Shown here piece by piece: positions 25,655-33,142 of a stretch of DNA of 64,000 nt. The stretch lies in the NCBI RefSeq assembly GCF_015354505.1, contig NZ_JACAFP010000010.1:84153-148152 (forward strand). The letters are read 5' to 3'. The position numbers were made by a program, and so were the translations under genes. Numbering within the stretch: position 1 is the stretch's first letter; the number at the start of each line of letters is the position of its first letter. The notes under the pieces were generated by a model. It worked only from the letters and a program-made list of their open reading frames with translations. It made no database searches and was not told where the DNA came from. The stretch comes from Microbacterium sp. UFMG61 (GTDB taxonomy: Bacteria; Actinomycetota; Actinomycetes; Actinomycetales; Microbacteriaceae).

Positions 25655-26767
25655 CTACAGAGCCTGCCCCCGAAGCCGGCGGGCGCCCTCGACGATCCGC
25701 TCGGTGGGGGCGGTCAGCGCGAGCCTGACGTGCTCGCTGGAGAACGGTCCGTAGAAGGGCCCCGGCCCCGCCAGGATCCCGAGATCCGCCAGCCGAGAGA
25801 TGCTCGCCCAGGCATCCTGCCCTTCAGTGGCCCACAGGTAGAGACCGGCCTCGGAACCGTCGATGCGGAATCCCGCGGCCTCGAGCGCCGGACGCAGAGT
25901 GTCGCGCCGCTCGCGGTACAGCTCCTTCTGCGCCGTGACGTGCTCGTCATCGCCCAGAGCGACGGCCATCGCGTGCTGCACCGGCTCCGGCGGCATCAGG
26001 CCGAGGTGCTTGCGGGCGGTGAGCAGTTCTCCGACGATGCGCGCGTACCCGGCGACGAACGCGGCGCGGTACCCCGCGAGGTTCGACTGCTTGCTCAGGG
26101 AGTAGACGCTGAGCAGGTTCGCGCGACTGCCGTCCGTGACGCGCGGATCGAGGATCGACGGGATCCGCTCCTGCGCCCAGAGACCGTCCCAGCCGAGTTC
26201 GGCATAGCACTCGTCGCTCGCCAGCACGGCGCCGATCTCGCGTGCGCGACGCACCGCCGCCGCGAGCTCGTCCACGGTCCAGGTGCGGCCGTCAGGGTTT
26301 CCGGGGGTGTTGATCCAGATCAGCTTCGCACCGTCCGGCCACTCCGCGGGGTCATCCGCCGGCAGCGGTGTGGCGCCCACGACACGCGCACCGACCTCGT
26401 ACGTCGGGTACGCGATCCGAGGATGCACCACGATGTCGCCCTCCCCCAGCCCCAGCAGGGTCGGGAGAAGTGCCACGAGCTCCTTCGAGCCGATGGTGGG
26501 GAGCACGTTGGCGACCGTGAGATCCGTCACCCCTCTGCGACGGGCGTACCAGTCGACGATCGCCTCGCGCAGCGCCGGCGTGCCGACGGTCTGCGGGTAG
26601 GAGTGCGCATCCGTCGCCTCGGACAGAGCCTGGCGGATCAGCGCCGGCGTGGGGTCGACGGGCGATCCGACCGAGAGATCGACGAGTCCCTGCGGATGCC
26701 GTGCGGCGCGCTCCCGATACGGGACGACCGCATCCCAGGGATAGTCGGCCAGATCGCGGACGCTCAC
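25655..26767 (-). CDS. dapC: N-succinyldiaminopimelate aminotransferase (DapC-like)
   Basis: 370 residues, class I/II PLP aminotransferase: GSPVDPTP, the NTPGNPDG motif (153-160), SDECYAELGWDG, and the PLP lysine K226 in YSLSKQSNLAGYR. In actinobacteria this enzyme is the gene next to the ferredoxin FdxA and converts N-succinyl-2-amino-6-oxopimelate to N-succinyl-LL-DAP with glutamate. dapD and dapE in the same window supply the flanking steps, which supports DapC. GTG 26767 follows the ferredoxin stop by only three bases, so translation is coupled. Another specificity for this fold cannot be excluded from sequence alone. Confidence 0.88.
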   Translation of the reverse strand: MSVRDLADYPWDAVVPYRERAARHPQGLVDLSVGSPVDPTPALIRQALSEATDAHSYPQTVGTPALREAIVDWYARRRGVTDLTVANVLPTIGSKELVALLPTLLGLGEGDIVVHPRIAYPTYEVGARVVGATPLPADDPAEWPDGAKLIWINTPGNPDGRTWTVDELAAAVRRAREIGAVLASDECYAELGWDGLWAQERIPSILDPRVTDGSRANLLSVYSLSKQSNLAGYRAAFVAGYARIVGELLTARKHLGLMPPEPVQHAMAVALGDDEHVTAQKELYRERRDTLRPALEAAGFRIDGSEAGLYLWATEGQDAWASISRLADLGILAGPGPFYGPFSSEHVRLALTAPTERIVEGARRLRGQAL

Positions 26768-26770
26768 GGA

Positions 26771-27091
26771 CTACTCGCCCTGAGGCGGCAGAGCCGAGAT
26801 GATCGGGTGGTCGTGCGCGATGACGCCGACCTTGGCCGCACCACCCGGAGAGCCGACCTCGTCGAAGAACTCGACGTTCGCCTTGTAATAGTCCTGCCAC
26901 TCGTCGGGCAGATCGTCTTCGTAGTAGATCGCCTCGACGGGGCAGACCGGCTCGCAGGCACCGCAGTCGACGCATTCGTCGGGATGGATGTACAGCGAGC
27001 GTTCACCCTCGTAGATGCAGTCAACGGGGCACTCGTCGATGCAGGCGCGATCCTTGACATCGACGCACGGAAGGGCGATCACATACGTCAC
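26771..27091 (-). CDS. fdxA: 7Fe ferredoxin FdxA
   Basis: 106 residues of the seven-iron bacterial ferredoxin: a CX7CX3CX3C-type N-terminal set (C9, C17, C21, C25) followed by [12 protein letters not shown] (C40, C43, C46, C50), giving one 3Fe-4S and one 4Fe-4S cluster, plus a 55-residue C-terminal extension. It is a soluble one-electron carrier. GTG 27091 is favoured because TAGACT (27098-27103, minus strand) lies six bases upstream, so the gene has its own leaderless promoter; the GTG at 27082 would be the alternative with GAGGGG at nine bases. Upstream is a membrane protein, downstream dapC. Confidence 0.93.
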   Translation of the reverse strand: MTYVIALPCVDVKDRACIDECPVDCIYEGERSLYIHPDECVDCGACEPVCPVEAIYYEDDLPDEWQDYYKANVEFFDEVGSPGGAAKVGVIAHDHPIISALPPQGE

Positions 27092-27100
27092 CCCCTCAGT

Positions 27101-27547
27101 CTACGACTCGCGGCCGCCGTCATCTCCCAGGGGCGCGCCCGAACGACTCGACGGCACGTCGTCGCGCGGCGTCGTCGCGGTCTGCATCTGCAGCCGCGAG
27201 AGCGACGGCCACGCGACCGCGAGCAGCACGAGACCTGCGACGAGGTAGATCCAGATCCGACCGCTGAGCGTGTCCTCCACGACGACAGAACCCCCGGGGC
27301 CGACACCGGAGATGAGCACGACCATCCCGACCATGCCGAGTCCCGCCGCGAGCGTCGCGCCGCGGTCGTGGGTGAGAGAGCGGATCGCGACGAGGATCGC
27401 CCCGCACGCGACCGCACCCACGATGAGTCCGACGGGCACGGGACCCCACATCAGGCTGTGGCCGATCGTGCCAGCGACACCGAACACGCCGCCGACCAGG
27501 GCTGCGGCGATCCAGGAGAGCACCCGGGAGATCCATCCGATACGCAC
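27101..27547 (-). CDS. Four-helix membrane protein, DUF6113-like
   Basis: 148 residues with four membrane helices (about 6-28, 36-56, 64-82, 96-114) and a polar C-terminal tail. It resembles the small membrane proteins found just upstream of fdxA-dapC in Microbacteriaceae (I believe DUF6113), with no functional motif. GTG 27547 has TAGGAT (27554-27559, minus strand) exactly six bases upstream, a textbook leaderless arrangement. It ends nine bases before fdxA. Confidence 0.7.
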   Translation of the reverse strand: MRIGWISRVLSWIAAALVGGVFGVAGTIGHSLMWGPVPVGLIVGAVACGAILVAIRSLTHDRGATLAAGLGMVGMVVLISGVGPGGSVVVEDTLSGRIWIYLVAGLVLLAVAWPSLSRLQMQTATTPRDDVPSSRSGAPLGDDGGRES

Positions 27548-27614
27548 GAGACGATCCTACGCGCGACGGCGCCGGGACGTGTCAGGCGGCAGCGCGACGG
27601 CGCTTGGGGCAAGG

Positions 27615-27929
27615 TCAGGCGGCGAGCCCGATCAGACGCAGAAGCGCGGCGACGGCGGCCGCCGCGATGACCACCACGAGGAAGGACTGCCTGAGCCACA
27701 GCAGCCCTCCGGCGACGAGCAGCGCAGGAACCCGGGCATCGACCGTCACGGCCTGCCCGTCCCCCAGCGTCTGGACCGCGACGAGCGCCGCGAGCAGGGC
27801 GACGGTGAGCAGATCCGTCACGCGAGCGGGACGCGGCTCCTCGAGCAGCGACGGTGGCACGAGGTAGCCGGCCGCCTTGAGGGCGAGACAGATGACGGCG
27901 GCGAGCAGCACTGCGCTCCAGACGCTCAT
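27615..27929 (-). CDS. azlD: AzlD-type branched-chain amino acid exporter small subunit
   Basis: 104 residues, four membrane helices, in the AzlD family: VICLALKAAGYLVPPSLL early and LLTVALLAALVAVQTLGDG in the middle. AzlD pairs with AzlC to export branched-chain amino acids or, in some bacteria, methionine. The ATG at 27929 overlaps the azlC stop by 4 bases (ATGA). Larger ORFs through this position are azlC in another frame. Confidence 0.88.
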   Translation of the reverse strand: MSVWSAVLLAAVICLALKAAGYLVPPSLLEEPRPARVTDLLTVALLAALVAVQTLGDGQAVTVDARVPALLVAGGLLWLRQSFLVVVIAAAAVAALLRLIGLAA

Positions 27930-28633
27930 GACGCCTCCCCCTCGGCGGGCGACGTGTCGAGAACGCGCCCCCACCAGTTGAACCACCCCACGACGATCGC
28001 CACGACCGCGGCGACCAGAACCGGAAGACCGGGCATGATGAGTGGCGTGAGCGTGGCGGCCACCACTGCTGCTGCGATCCCCACCGCGATGGCCTGGCGC
28101 TCCTTCAGACGCGGCCAGAGCAGTGCGAGGAAGGCAGCCGCCGCGGCCGCATCCAGCCCCCAGGCCTTCGGATCCCCCAGCACGTCGCCCAGGAGCGCCC
28201 CGATCAGCGTCGTGACGTTCCATCCGATGAAGATCCCGATGCCGGTCACCCAGAAGCCGACACGACGCAGTCGCGGGTCGCTCTGCGAGATCGCGACCGC
28301 GGTCGATTCGTCGATCGTGAAGTGCGCGGCGGCGACGCGTCGAGCACGGGAAGTGCCGACGATCGGCGACATGCGCATTCCGTACGCCACGTTGCGCACG
28401 CCCAGCAGTCCGGCCGAGGCGATCGCCGAGGGAAGAGCCGCGACTCCTCCCGCCGCGAAGACCCCGACGAACGCGAACTGCGAGCCGCCGGTGAACATCA
28501 GCACGCTGAGCACGCAGGTCTGCCACACATCGAGGCCGGAGGCCACGGCGAGAGCTCCGAAGGAGACCCCGTAGGCGCTCGTGGCGAGCACCACGCCGAG
28601 GGCCTCGCGCCACACCTCGCGCTCGGCGCTCAC
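27926..28633 (-). CDS. azlC: AzlC-type branched-chain amino acid exporter large subunit
   Basis: 235 residues with six or seven membrane helices and family signatures: SAYGVSFGALAVASGLDVWQ, MFTGGSQFAFVGVFAAGG, GVRNVAYGMRMSPIVG and TIDESTAVAISQ. The start is uncertain. GTG 28633 overlaps the stop of a predicted 10-codon leaderless ORF; GTG 28660 is in frame and would add nine residues. A good promoter is visible (TTGACT 28693-28698, 17 bases, CAGAAT 28670-28675, minus strand). It is divergent from an XRE-cupin regulator, the usual partner of azlCD loci. Confidence 0.9.
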   Translation of the reverse strand: MSAEREVWREALGVVLATSAYGVSFGALAVASGLDVWQTCVLSVLMFTGGSQFAFVGVFAAGGVAALPSAIASAGLLGVRNVAYGMRMSPIVGTSRARRVAAAHFTIDESTAVAISQSDPRLRRVGFWVTGIGIFIGWNVTTLIGALLGDVLGDPKAWGLDAAAAAAFLALLWPRLKERQAIAVGIAAAVVAATLTPLIMPGLPVLVAAVVAIVVGWFNWWGRVLDTSPAEGEAS

Positions 28634-28662
28634 ACCCCGGCCGTTCGATGAAGTGAACACAT
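28630..28662 (-). CDS. Predicted leaderless 10-codon upstream ORF coupled to azlC
   Basis: ATG at 28662 lies seven bases after the predicted -10 box CAGAAT and encodes MCSLHRTAGV, ending in a TGA (28630-28632) that overlaps the azlC GTG at 28633. A transcript from this promoter would begin at or next to this ATG. It could tune azlC by translational coupling, or be an accident if azlC starts at GTG 28660. No codon for a branched-chain amino acid run is present (one Leu, one Val). Confidence 0.35.
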   Translation of the reverse strand: MCSLHRTAGV

Positions 28663-28726
28663 GTTGATCATTCTGAACACGTCGACTCGGATAGTCAAGC
28701 GAACGTTCGTTTGACATGATGAACAC
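28663..28726. promoter_or_regulatory. Divergent azlC / XRE-cupin promoters with CGAACGTTCG operator
   Basis: Minus promoter: TTGACT (28693-28698), 17 bases, CAGAAT (28670-28675). Plus promoter: TAGTCA (28692-28697), 17 bases, CATGAT (28715-28720), six bases before the regulator ATG. The 10-bp palindrome CGAACGTTCG (28700-28709) sits in the plus spacer next to the minus -35. TGAACAC occurs three times (28654, 28674, 28720). This suits autoregulation and azlCD control by the XRE-cupin protein. Confidence 0.55.
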
Positions 28727-29275
28727 ATGGAGGAACTCCGAACCCGTATCGCCCGCACTCTGCGCCGAGAGCGCGAGGCCGCCGGACTCTCCGTCTCCGA
28801 GCTCGCCCGTCGAGCGGGGATCTCGAAGGCGACCGTCTCGCAGCTCGAGTCCGGGGCGGGCAACCCCAGCGTCGAGACCCTGTGGGCCCTCGGCGTCGCG
28901 CTGGACGTTCCCTTCGCGGTGCTGGTCGATCAGCAGTCCAGTGCGCCCACCCTCATCCGCGCCGATGCACTCGTGGGCGTTCCGTCGGCCGCCGCGATGT
29001 ACAGCGCCACCCTGCTCTCGGCGAGCCCTCCCGGGGCGCGTCGCGACGTCTACCTGATCCACGCCGAGCCCGGTGATCCGCGGCGCTCCGATCCCCACCA
29101 CCCTGGCACGACCGAGCACGTGGTGCTCGTCTCCGGCCAAGCGCGCATCGGACCGGTGGACGATCCGGTGCTGCTGAATCCGGGTGACTACCTGTCCTAC
29201 GCCGGTGACGCCCCGCATGTGTTCGAGGCGACCGCGCCCGGGACCAGCGCCGTGCTCATCTCAGAGCTGCGCTGA
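28727..29275 (+). CDS. XRE-family regulator with C-terminal cupin domain
   Basis: 182 residues: a helix-turn-helix of the Cro/CI type (about 4-58: SVSELARRAGISKATVSQLE then SGAGNPSVETLWALGVALD) and a cupin sensor domain (about 100-180: HHPGTTEHVVLVSGQARIG, NPGDYLSYAGDAPHVFEA). Such regulators bind small ligands in the cupin and usually control a neighbouring transporter; here azlCD is divergent. The ATG at 28727 is six bases from a predicted -10 box, so translation is probably leaderless. Confidence 0.88.
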   Translation: MEELRTRIARTLRREREAAGLSVSELARRAGISKATVSQLESGAGNPSVETLWALGVALDVPFAVLVDQQSSAPTLIRADALVGVPSAAAMYSATLLSASPPGARRDVYLIHAEPGDPRRSDPHHPGTTEHVVLVSGQARIGPVDDPVLLNPGDYLSYAGDAPHVFEATAPGTSAVLISELR

Positions 29276-29291
29276 GCTCCGGCATCCGTCC

Positions 29292-30923
29292 TCAGTCGGA
29301 GCCTCCGGCCGGCGAGGGGTCGGGAATCTCCTCCGGCTTGTAGCGCGGCAGACGCGATGCGGGCAGGATCGCCACCGCACTGATGCCCGCGAGAAGGAGC
29401 AGGCCCAGCTTGAGCGTGCCGAGCCGGGCCTGCTCATTCACGGCCACTGCCGCCTCGATCTGCGCGGGCGTCGCATCGGTCGTCTCCAGCACGGCACGGA
29501 GATCGTCGTTGCTGACGAAGTTGACGGCGTCGAGATCGACCTGCGCCACCAGCTCCGGGGGCAGCTCGGGGTTCTCCACGACCGCGCGCCCGACGCTCAA
29601 CCCGAGCAACGACACGAGCAGCGCGCCGGCGAGAGCTGTTCCCACGGCCGAGGCCAGGTTCTGCGTCGTGCCGCGCAGCGACCCGACGTCGCCGGCGAGC
29701 TCCGACGGCGCCGAAGTCACGAGGACGTTGAAGACGAGCGTGACCAGCGCCCCCTGGCCGATGCCGAAGACGACGAGACCGAGGATGGTCGGCAGGGTCT
29801 CCCAGTTGTTGTTCACCACGAACGAGAGCCACACCAGCGCGACCGTGGTGAGGATGAATCCGAAGACACCGATCACCCGTGGCGGGTATCGCTTGTAGAA
29901 ACGCACCACCAGAGTCGCCGTGATGAACACCGTGAGGTTGAACGGCATCATCGCGAGTGAGGTGTCGAACGGCGTGCGCCCCTGCACGATCTGGATGTAC
30001 AGCGGAATCGTGAAGTTCACGCAGGCCTCGAGGGCGACGACGATGAACATCGCGTAGACGGCGGCGCGCTCCTTCGAGGAGTCCAACACGCTGAGGTCGA
30101 TGAGCGGCACCTTGCCCTCGGCCATCCGCCGGCGCGTCCAGACGAAGAAGAGCTGACCGAGCACGACACCGACGACGATGAAGATCGGCGCCGGCGAGAG
30201 CCCCAGAACGCTGAAGGGTGCGGCCTCGGTCGCCGCGACGGCACCCCATCCGTTGAGGTTGTTGAAGCCGAGGGTCAGCAGCACGATCGCGACGCCGATG
30301 AGCAGAGATGCCACGAGGTCGATGCGGATCGATGCGTCACCGCGATCGCCTCGCAGGGTGAAACTGAACGCGAAGACGACCACGGCGATGCCGAACACGA
30401 TGAAGAACATCGGACGCCACCCGACCAGCGTGCCCAGGGTGCCTCCGATCAGGAACGCGGTGACGCCCGAGATGGCGCGAGCCGATCCGATCGCACCGAT
30501 CGCCGTGGCCTGCTGCGCGCCGCGGTAGTTCTCGGCGATCAGCGCCACGATCGAGGGCACGATGATGGCGGCCGCGGCACCGGCGACGGCCTGTCCGGCG
30601 ATCGCCCAGCCGACGCTCGGCGCGGCGATCATGAACACAGCCGACGCGGCGAAGAGCCCGATCACGATACGGAAGATGAGCACCCATCCGACTCTCTGAC
30701 CGAGTTTCGCGCCGGTCATGACGAGAGCAGCCACTGCGAGGCCGTACATGACGATCGTGGTGCTCGCCACCGTCGGCGGTACGCCGAATTCACTGACGAT
30801 CCCACCCAACGAGATCGGAAGCGCCGCGACGTTGAACGACATCAGCACCTGCGCGAGGAAGAGACTGACCAGAGGCATCCAGGATGCCTTCGTCGTCGTG
30901 GAAGGAGAGGGAGAGTGGGTCAT
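29292..30923 (-). CDS. DHA2-family MFS transporter (14 helices)
   Basis: 543 residues with about 14 membrane helices and DHA2 features: an N-terminal helix 1 with FLAQVLMSFNVAALPISLGG, LGQRVGWVLIFRIVIGLFA near motif A, and a late GSLRGTTQNLASAVGTALAG (motif C-like). Between the last two helices lies an insert of about 70 residues (VDLDAVNFVSNDDLRAVLE), probably outside the cell. Proton-driven export of drugs or metabolites is inferred. ATG 30923 has AGAGGA seven bases upstream. It follows the glutaminase gene by 32 bases, suggesting one operon. Confidence 0.85.
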   Translation of the reverse strand: MTHSPSPSTTTKASWMPLVSLFLAQVLMSFNVAALPISLGGIVSEFGVPPTVASTTIVMYGLAVAALVMTGAKLGQRVGWVLIFRIVIGLFAASAVFMIAAPSVGWAIAGQAVAGAAAAIIVPSIVALIAENYRGAQQATAIGAIGSARAISGVTAFLIGGTLGTLVGWRPMFFIVFGIAVVVFAFSFTLRGDRGDASIRIDLVASLLIGVAIVLLTLGFNNLNGWGAVAATEAAPFSVLGLSPAPIFIVVGVVLGQLFFVWTRRRMAEGKVPLIDLSVLDSSKERAAVYAMFIVVALEACVNFTIPLYIQIVQGRTPFDTSLAMMPFNLTVFITATLVVRFYKRYPPRVIGVFGFILTTVALVWLSFVVNNNWETLPTILGLVVFGIGQGALVTLVFNVLVTSAPSELAGDVGSLRGTTQNLASAVGTALAGALLVSLLGLSVGRAVVENPELPPELVAQVDLDAVNFVSNDDLRAVLETTDATPAQIEAAVAVNEQARLGTLKLGLLLLAGISAVAILPASRLPRYKPEEIPDPSPAGGSD

Positions 30924-30955
30924 TGCCGTGTCCTCTGAACGAAGCGTGTGGGGTA

Positions 30956-31969
30956 TCAGGAACGGGTGGTCTCGGGCGCCGCGGGCGCTGAGGCGAACAG
31001 ATTCAGGCCGAGCGACCGTGACAGGTGCCCGATGGCGAGCTGCGACCGCACCGAGTTGCCCGCGTCGTCGAGCCGCGGCGAGAAACCGGCGACCGCGCCC
31101 TTGCCCGGAGCGACCGCGACGATGCCACCGGACACACCGGACTTGGCCGGAAGGCCGATCTCGAAGAGCCACTCCCCCGAGCGCTCGTACAGTCCCGTCG
31201 ACGCCACGACCGCGAGCGTGTCACGACAGACGTCTGCCGACACCACGCGGGCGCCGGTCACCGGGTTCACACCGCCGTCGGCCAGGGTCGCTCCCATCAC
31301 GGCCAGGTCATGAGCTGTGACGCTGAGTGCGCACTGCCGCGTATAGACGTCGACCACCTCGTCGGGCTCGCCCTCGAGCCGCCCATAGCCGCGCAGCAGC
31401 CGACCGATCGCGCGGTTGCGGTCGTTCGACTCCGCCTCCGATGCGTACACGACCCCATCAAGACCCAGCGAGCGCCCGGCGAACGCGGAGAGTCCGTCAC
31501 GGAGTCGCTCCCACTGCTCGACGGACGTCGACCCGGGCATGAGCGCCGTGGTGGCGATCGCCCCCGCGTTCACCATGGGATTCATGGGGTGGCCCCCGTT
31601 GAGCTCGATCGCCATCACCGAGTTGAACGGCAGCCCGGTGTTGTTCACGCCGACGATCTCACGCACTCGCTCGTGACCGTGCTCCTGGATCGCGAGCGCG
31701 TAGACGAACATCTTCGAGATCGACTGGATCGAGAAGCTGTGGAGCGCGTCACCGGCGTCATGCAGCCCGCCGTCGGATTCGATCAGCGCGAGGCCGAAGA
31801 GCTCCGGGTCGGCCTCCGCGAGGATGGGAATGTAGTCCGCGACCGTCCCGCTCCGCTCATCCGTATGGCGGCGGTGCGCCTCACGGACGAGCTCATCGAC
31901 GCGCTCCCACCCGGGAAGTGTGCCGGTCGAGACGCTCTGCGTGATGTCGGTGAGCACTGCGGGGTCCAC
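30956..31969 (-). CDS. glsA: Glutaminase A
   Basis: 337 residues, serine-dependent glutaminase of the beta-lactamase-like fold. The catalytic S-x-x-K is SISK in FSIQSISKMFVYALA (S83, K86), followed by FNSVMAIELNGGHPMNPMVNAGAI, YASEAESNDRNRAIGRLL, YTRQCALSVTAHDLAVMGA and GLPAKSGVSGGI, all typical family blocks. It hydrolyses L-glutamine to glutamate and ammonia. GTG 31969 has GAGGAGG four bases upstream. A DHA2 transporter follows in the same direction. Confidence 0.95.
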   Translation of the reverse strand: MDPAVLTDITQSVSTGTLPGWERVDELVREAHRRHTDERSGTVADYIPILAEADPELFGLALIESDGGLHDAGDALHSFSIQSISKMFVYALAIQEHGHERVREIVGVNNTGLPFNSVMAIELNGGHPMNPMVNAGAIATTALMPGSTSVEQWERLRDGLSAFAGRSLGLDGVVYASEAESNDRNRAIGRLLRGYGRLEGEPDEVVDVYTRQCALSVTAHDLAVMGATLADGGVNPVTGARVVSADVCRDTLAVVASTGLYERSGEWLFEIGLPAKSGVSGGIVAVAPGKGAVAGFSPRLDDAGNSVRSQLAIGHLSRSLGLNLFASAPAAPETTRS

Positions 31970-32026
31970 TCGTCCTCCTCAGGATCGACGACGCCCCAGC
32001 CATCTTCCGCTCACCGTAGCGGCAGA

Positions 32027-32057
32027 GACGGCCCCCTGCCTAGGGCAGAGGGCCGTC
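32027..32057 (-). terminator. Terminator after the lysozyme-fold secreted protein
   Basis: Stem GACGGCCC (32027-32034) / GGGCCGTC (32050-32057) with an inner CTGCC/GGCAG helix. It lies 43 bases past the stop of the minus-strand gene ending at 32100 and before glsA. Confidence 0.65.
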
Positions 32058-32099
32058 ATTCCAGAATTCAGGTCGCATGCGGTCATGCGACCTGTCGGA

Positions 32100-32981
32100 T
32101 CAGTACCAGTTCGTCGCCTGCGAGTGCCCCCAGGCGCTGCAGGGTGTGCCGTAGACCGACGAGATGTATCCGAGACCCCAGGAGATCTGGGTCGCCGCGT
32201 TCGTCTGCCAGTCACTGCCGGCCGAGGCCATCTTGCTTCCCGGGAGGGCCTGCGGGATTCCGGTCGCCCCGCCCGAGGCGTTGTAGGCCTTGTAGTTCCA
32301 GCCCGATTCCTTCGTCCACAGCGAGTTCAGGCACGAGAACTGATCGTCGCCCCAGCCGTACTGGCTCGAAGCCATGCTGCGGGCGGTCGCCTTCGCGCCG
32401 TCCACGGTGTTGGCCTGAGCCAGCGCCTCTGCCGCCGCCGCCGCCTCGGCTGCGGCCTGCTCGGCCGCAGCCTTGGCCTGCTGCGCGGCGTCATATGACG
32501 CCTGCAGCGCCGCCGTCTCGGCGACGACGGCCTCGGTTCCGGTGACGGTGTATGCGGTCAGACTCGTGAGCTCACGATCGCTGAGCGAGTCGCGATCGCC
32601 GAGCTGTCCGATCCACGCGGTGAGGTCCTGGGTCTCGACGGCTGCGGGCGCGCCGGCGAGGTCGAGACCGGAGCCTGCGACCTCGGCCGTCTTCGCGTCG
32701 GCCGCGGCGATCGCATCCTTCGCGAGCTTGATCGTGATCGCCGAGTCGTCGACGGTTTTGTGCAGAGGATCCGAACCGGTGACGAGGGCGGTCACATGGT
32801 CGACGGTGTCGGGCAGCTCGGCACCCGCGGCCGGAGCTGCGACGATGCCCGCGGTCAGGGCGAGGCCGATGACGCCACCGGTCACAGAGCCGAGGATCCA
32901 CCGGGAGCGGCGGGAGTTCACAGAGGCACGTGCGGATGCCGCGTCGGAGGCGCGCCGAAGCGCACGGGAGTCATGAAGCAT
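32100..32981 (-). CDS. Secreted or anchored lytic transglycosylase-like protein
   Basis: 293 residues. A basic N-terminus leads into a hydrophobic segment (28-50) ending AAGA, a likely signal peptide (cleavage after residue 54) or anchor. A charged domain follows, then an alanine/glutamine-rich helical stretch (about 160-200: QQAKAAAEQAAAEAAAAAE), and a C-terminal domain of about 85 residues (QYGWGDDQFSCLNSLWTKES, YNASGGATGIPQALPGSKMA, INWGL-like ISWGLGYI). The glutamate in TKESGW, the GIPQ motif and two cysteines match the lysozyme-like fold of actinobacterial transglycosylases. It should cut peptidoglycan at the cell surface. ATG 32981 is preferred over the longer reading because the longer N-terminus lacks a signal. 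Confidence 0.78.
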   Translation of the reverse strand: MLHDSRALRRASDAASARASVNSRRSRWILGSVTGGVIGLALTAGIVAAPAAGAELPDTVDHVTALVTGSDPLHKTVDDSAITIKLAKDAIAAADAKTAEVAGSGLDLAGAPAAVETQDLTAWIGQLGDRDSLSDRELTSLTAYTVTGTEAVVAETAALQASYDAAQQAKAAAEQAAAEAAAAAEALAQANTVDGAKATARSMASSQYGWGDDQFSCLNSLWTKESGWNYKAYNASGGATGIPQALPGSKMASAGSDWQTNAATQISWGLGYISSVYGTPCSAWGHSQATNWY

Positions 32982-33085
32982 GAATCGACTTTCGGGTCGT
33001 CGTACGCCCGTCACAGGACCCTCATCGGGAGTCGGCCCCAGGCGCAAGGTAACGATTCTGCAACAGCTCGCCTGGGCGTTTCGTG

Positions 33086-33132
33086 AGAGAAGGGCCCTGC
33101 ACAGCCGTTACGGCAGTACAGGGCCCTTCTCT
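33086..33132 (-). terminator. Terminator after typA
   Basis: A perfect 14-bp stem (33086-33099 / 33119-33132) with a 19-base loop, 11 bases past the typA stop. It separates typA from the downstream cell-wall hydrolase gene. Confidence 0.75.
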
Positions 33133-33142
33133 GAGAGGATTC

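Noticed and set aside
32982..33085. c-di-AMP (ydaO) riboswitch before the lysozyme-fold gene
   Set aside because: Such riboswitches often precede actinobacterial cell-wall hydrolases, but the leader is short and I cannot see the conserved motifs.
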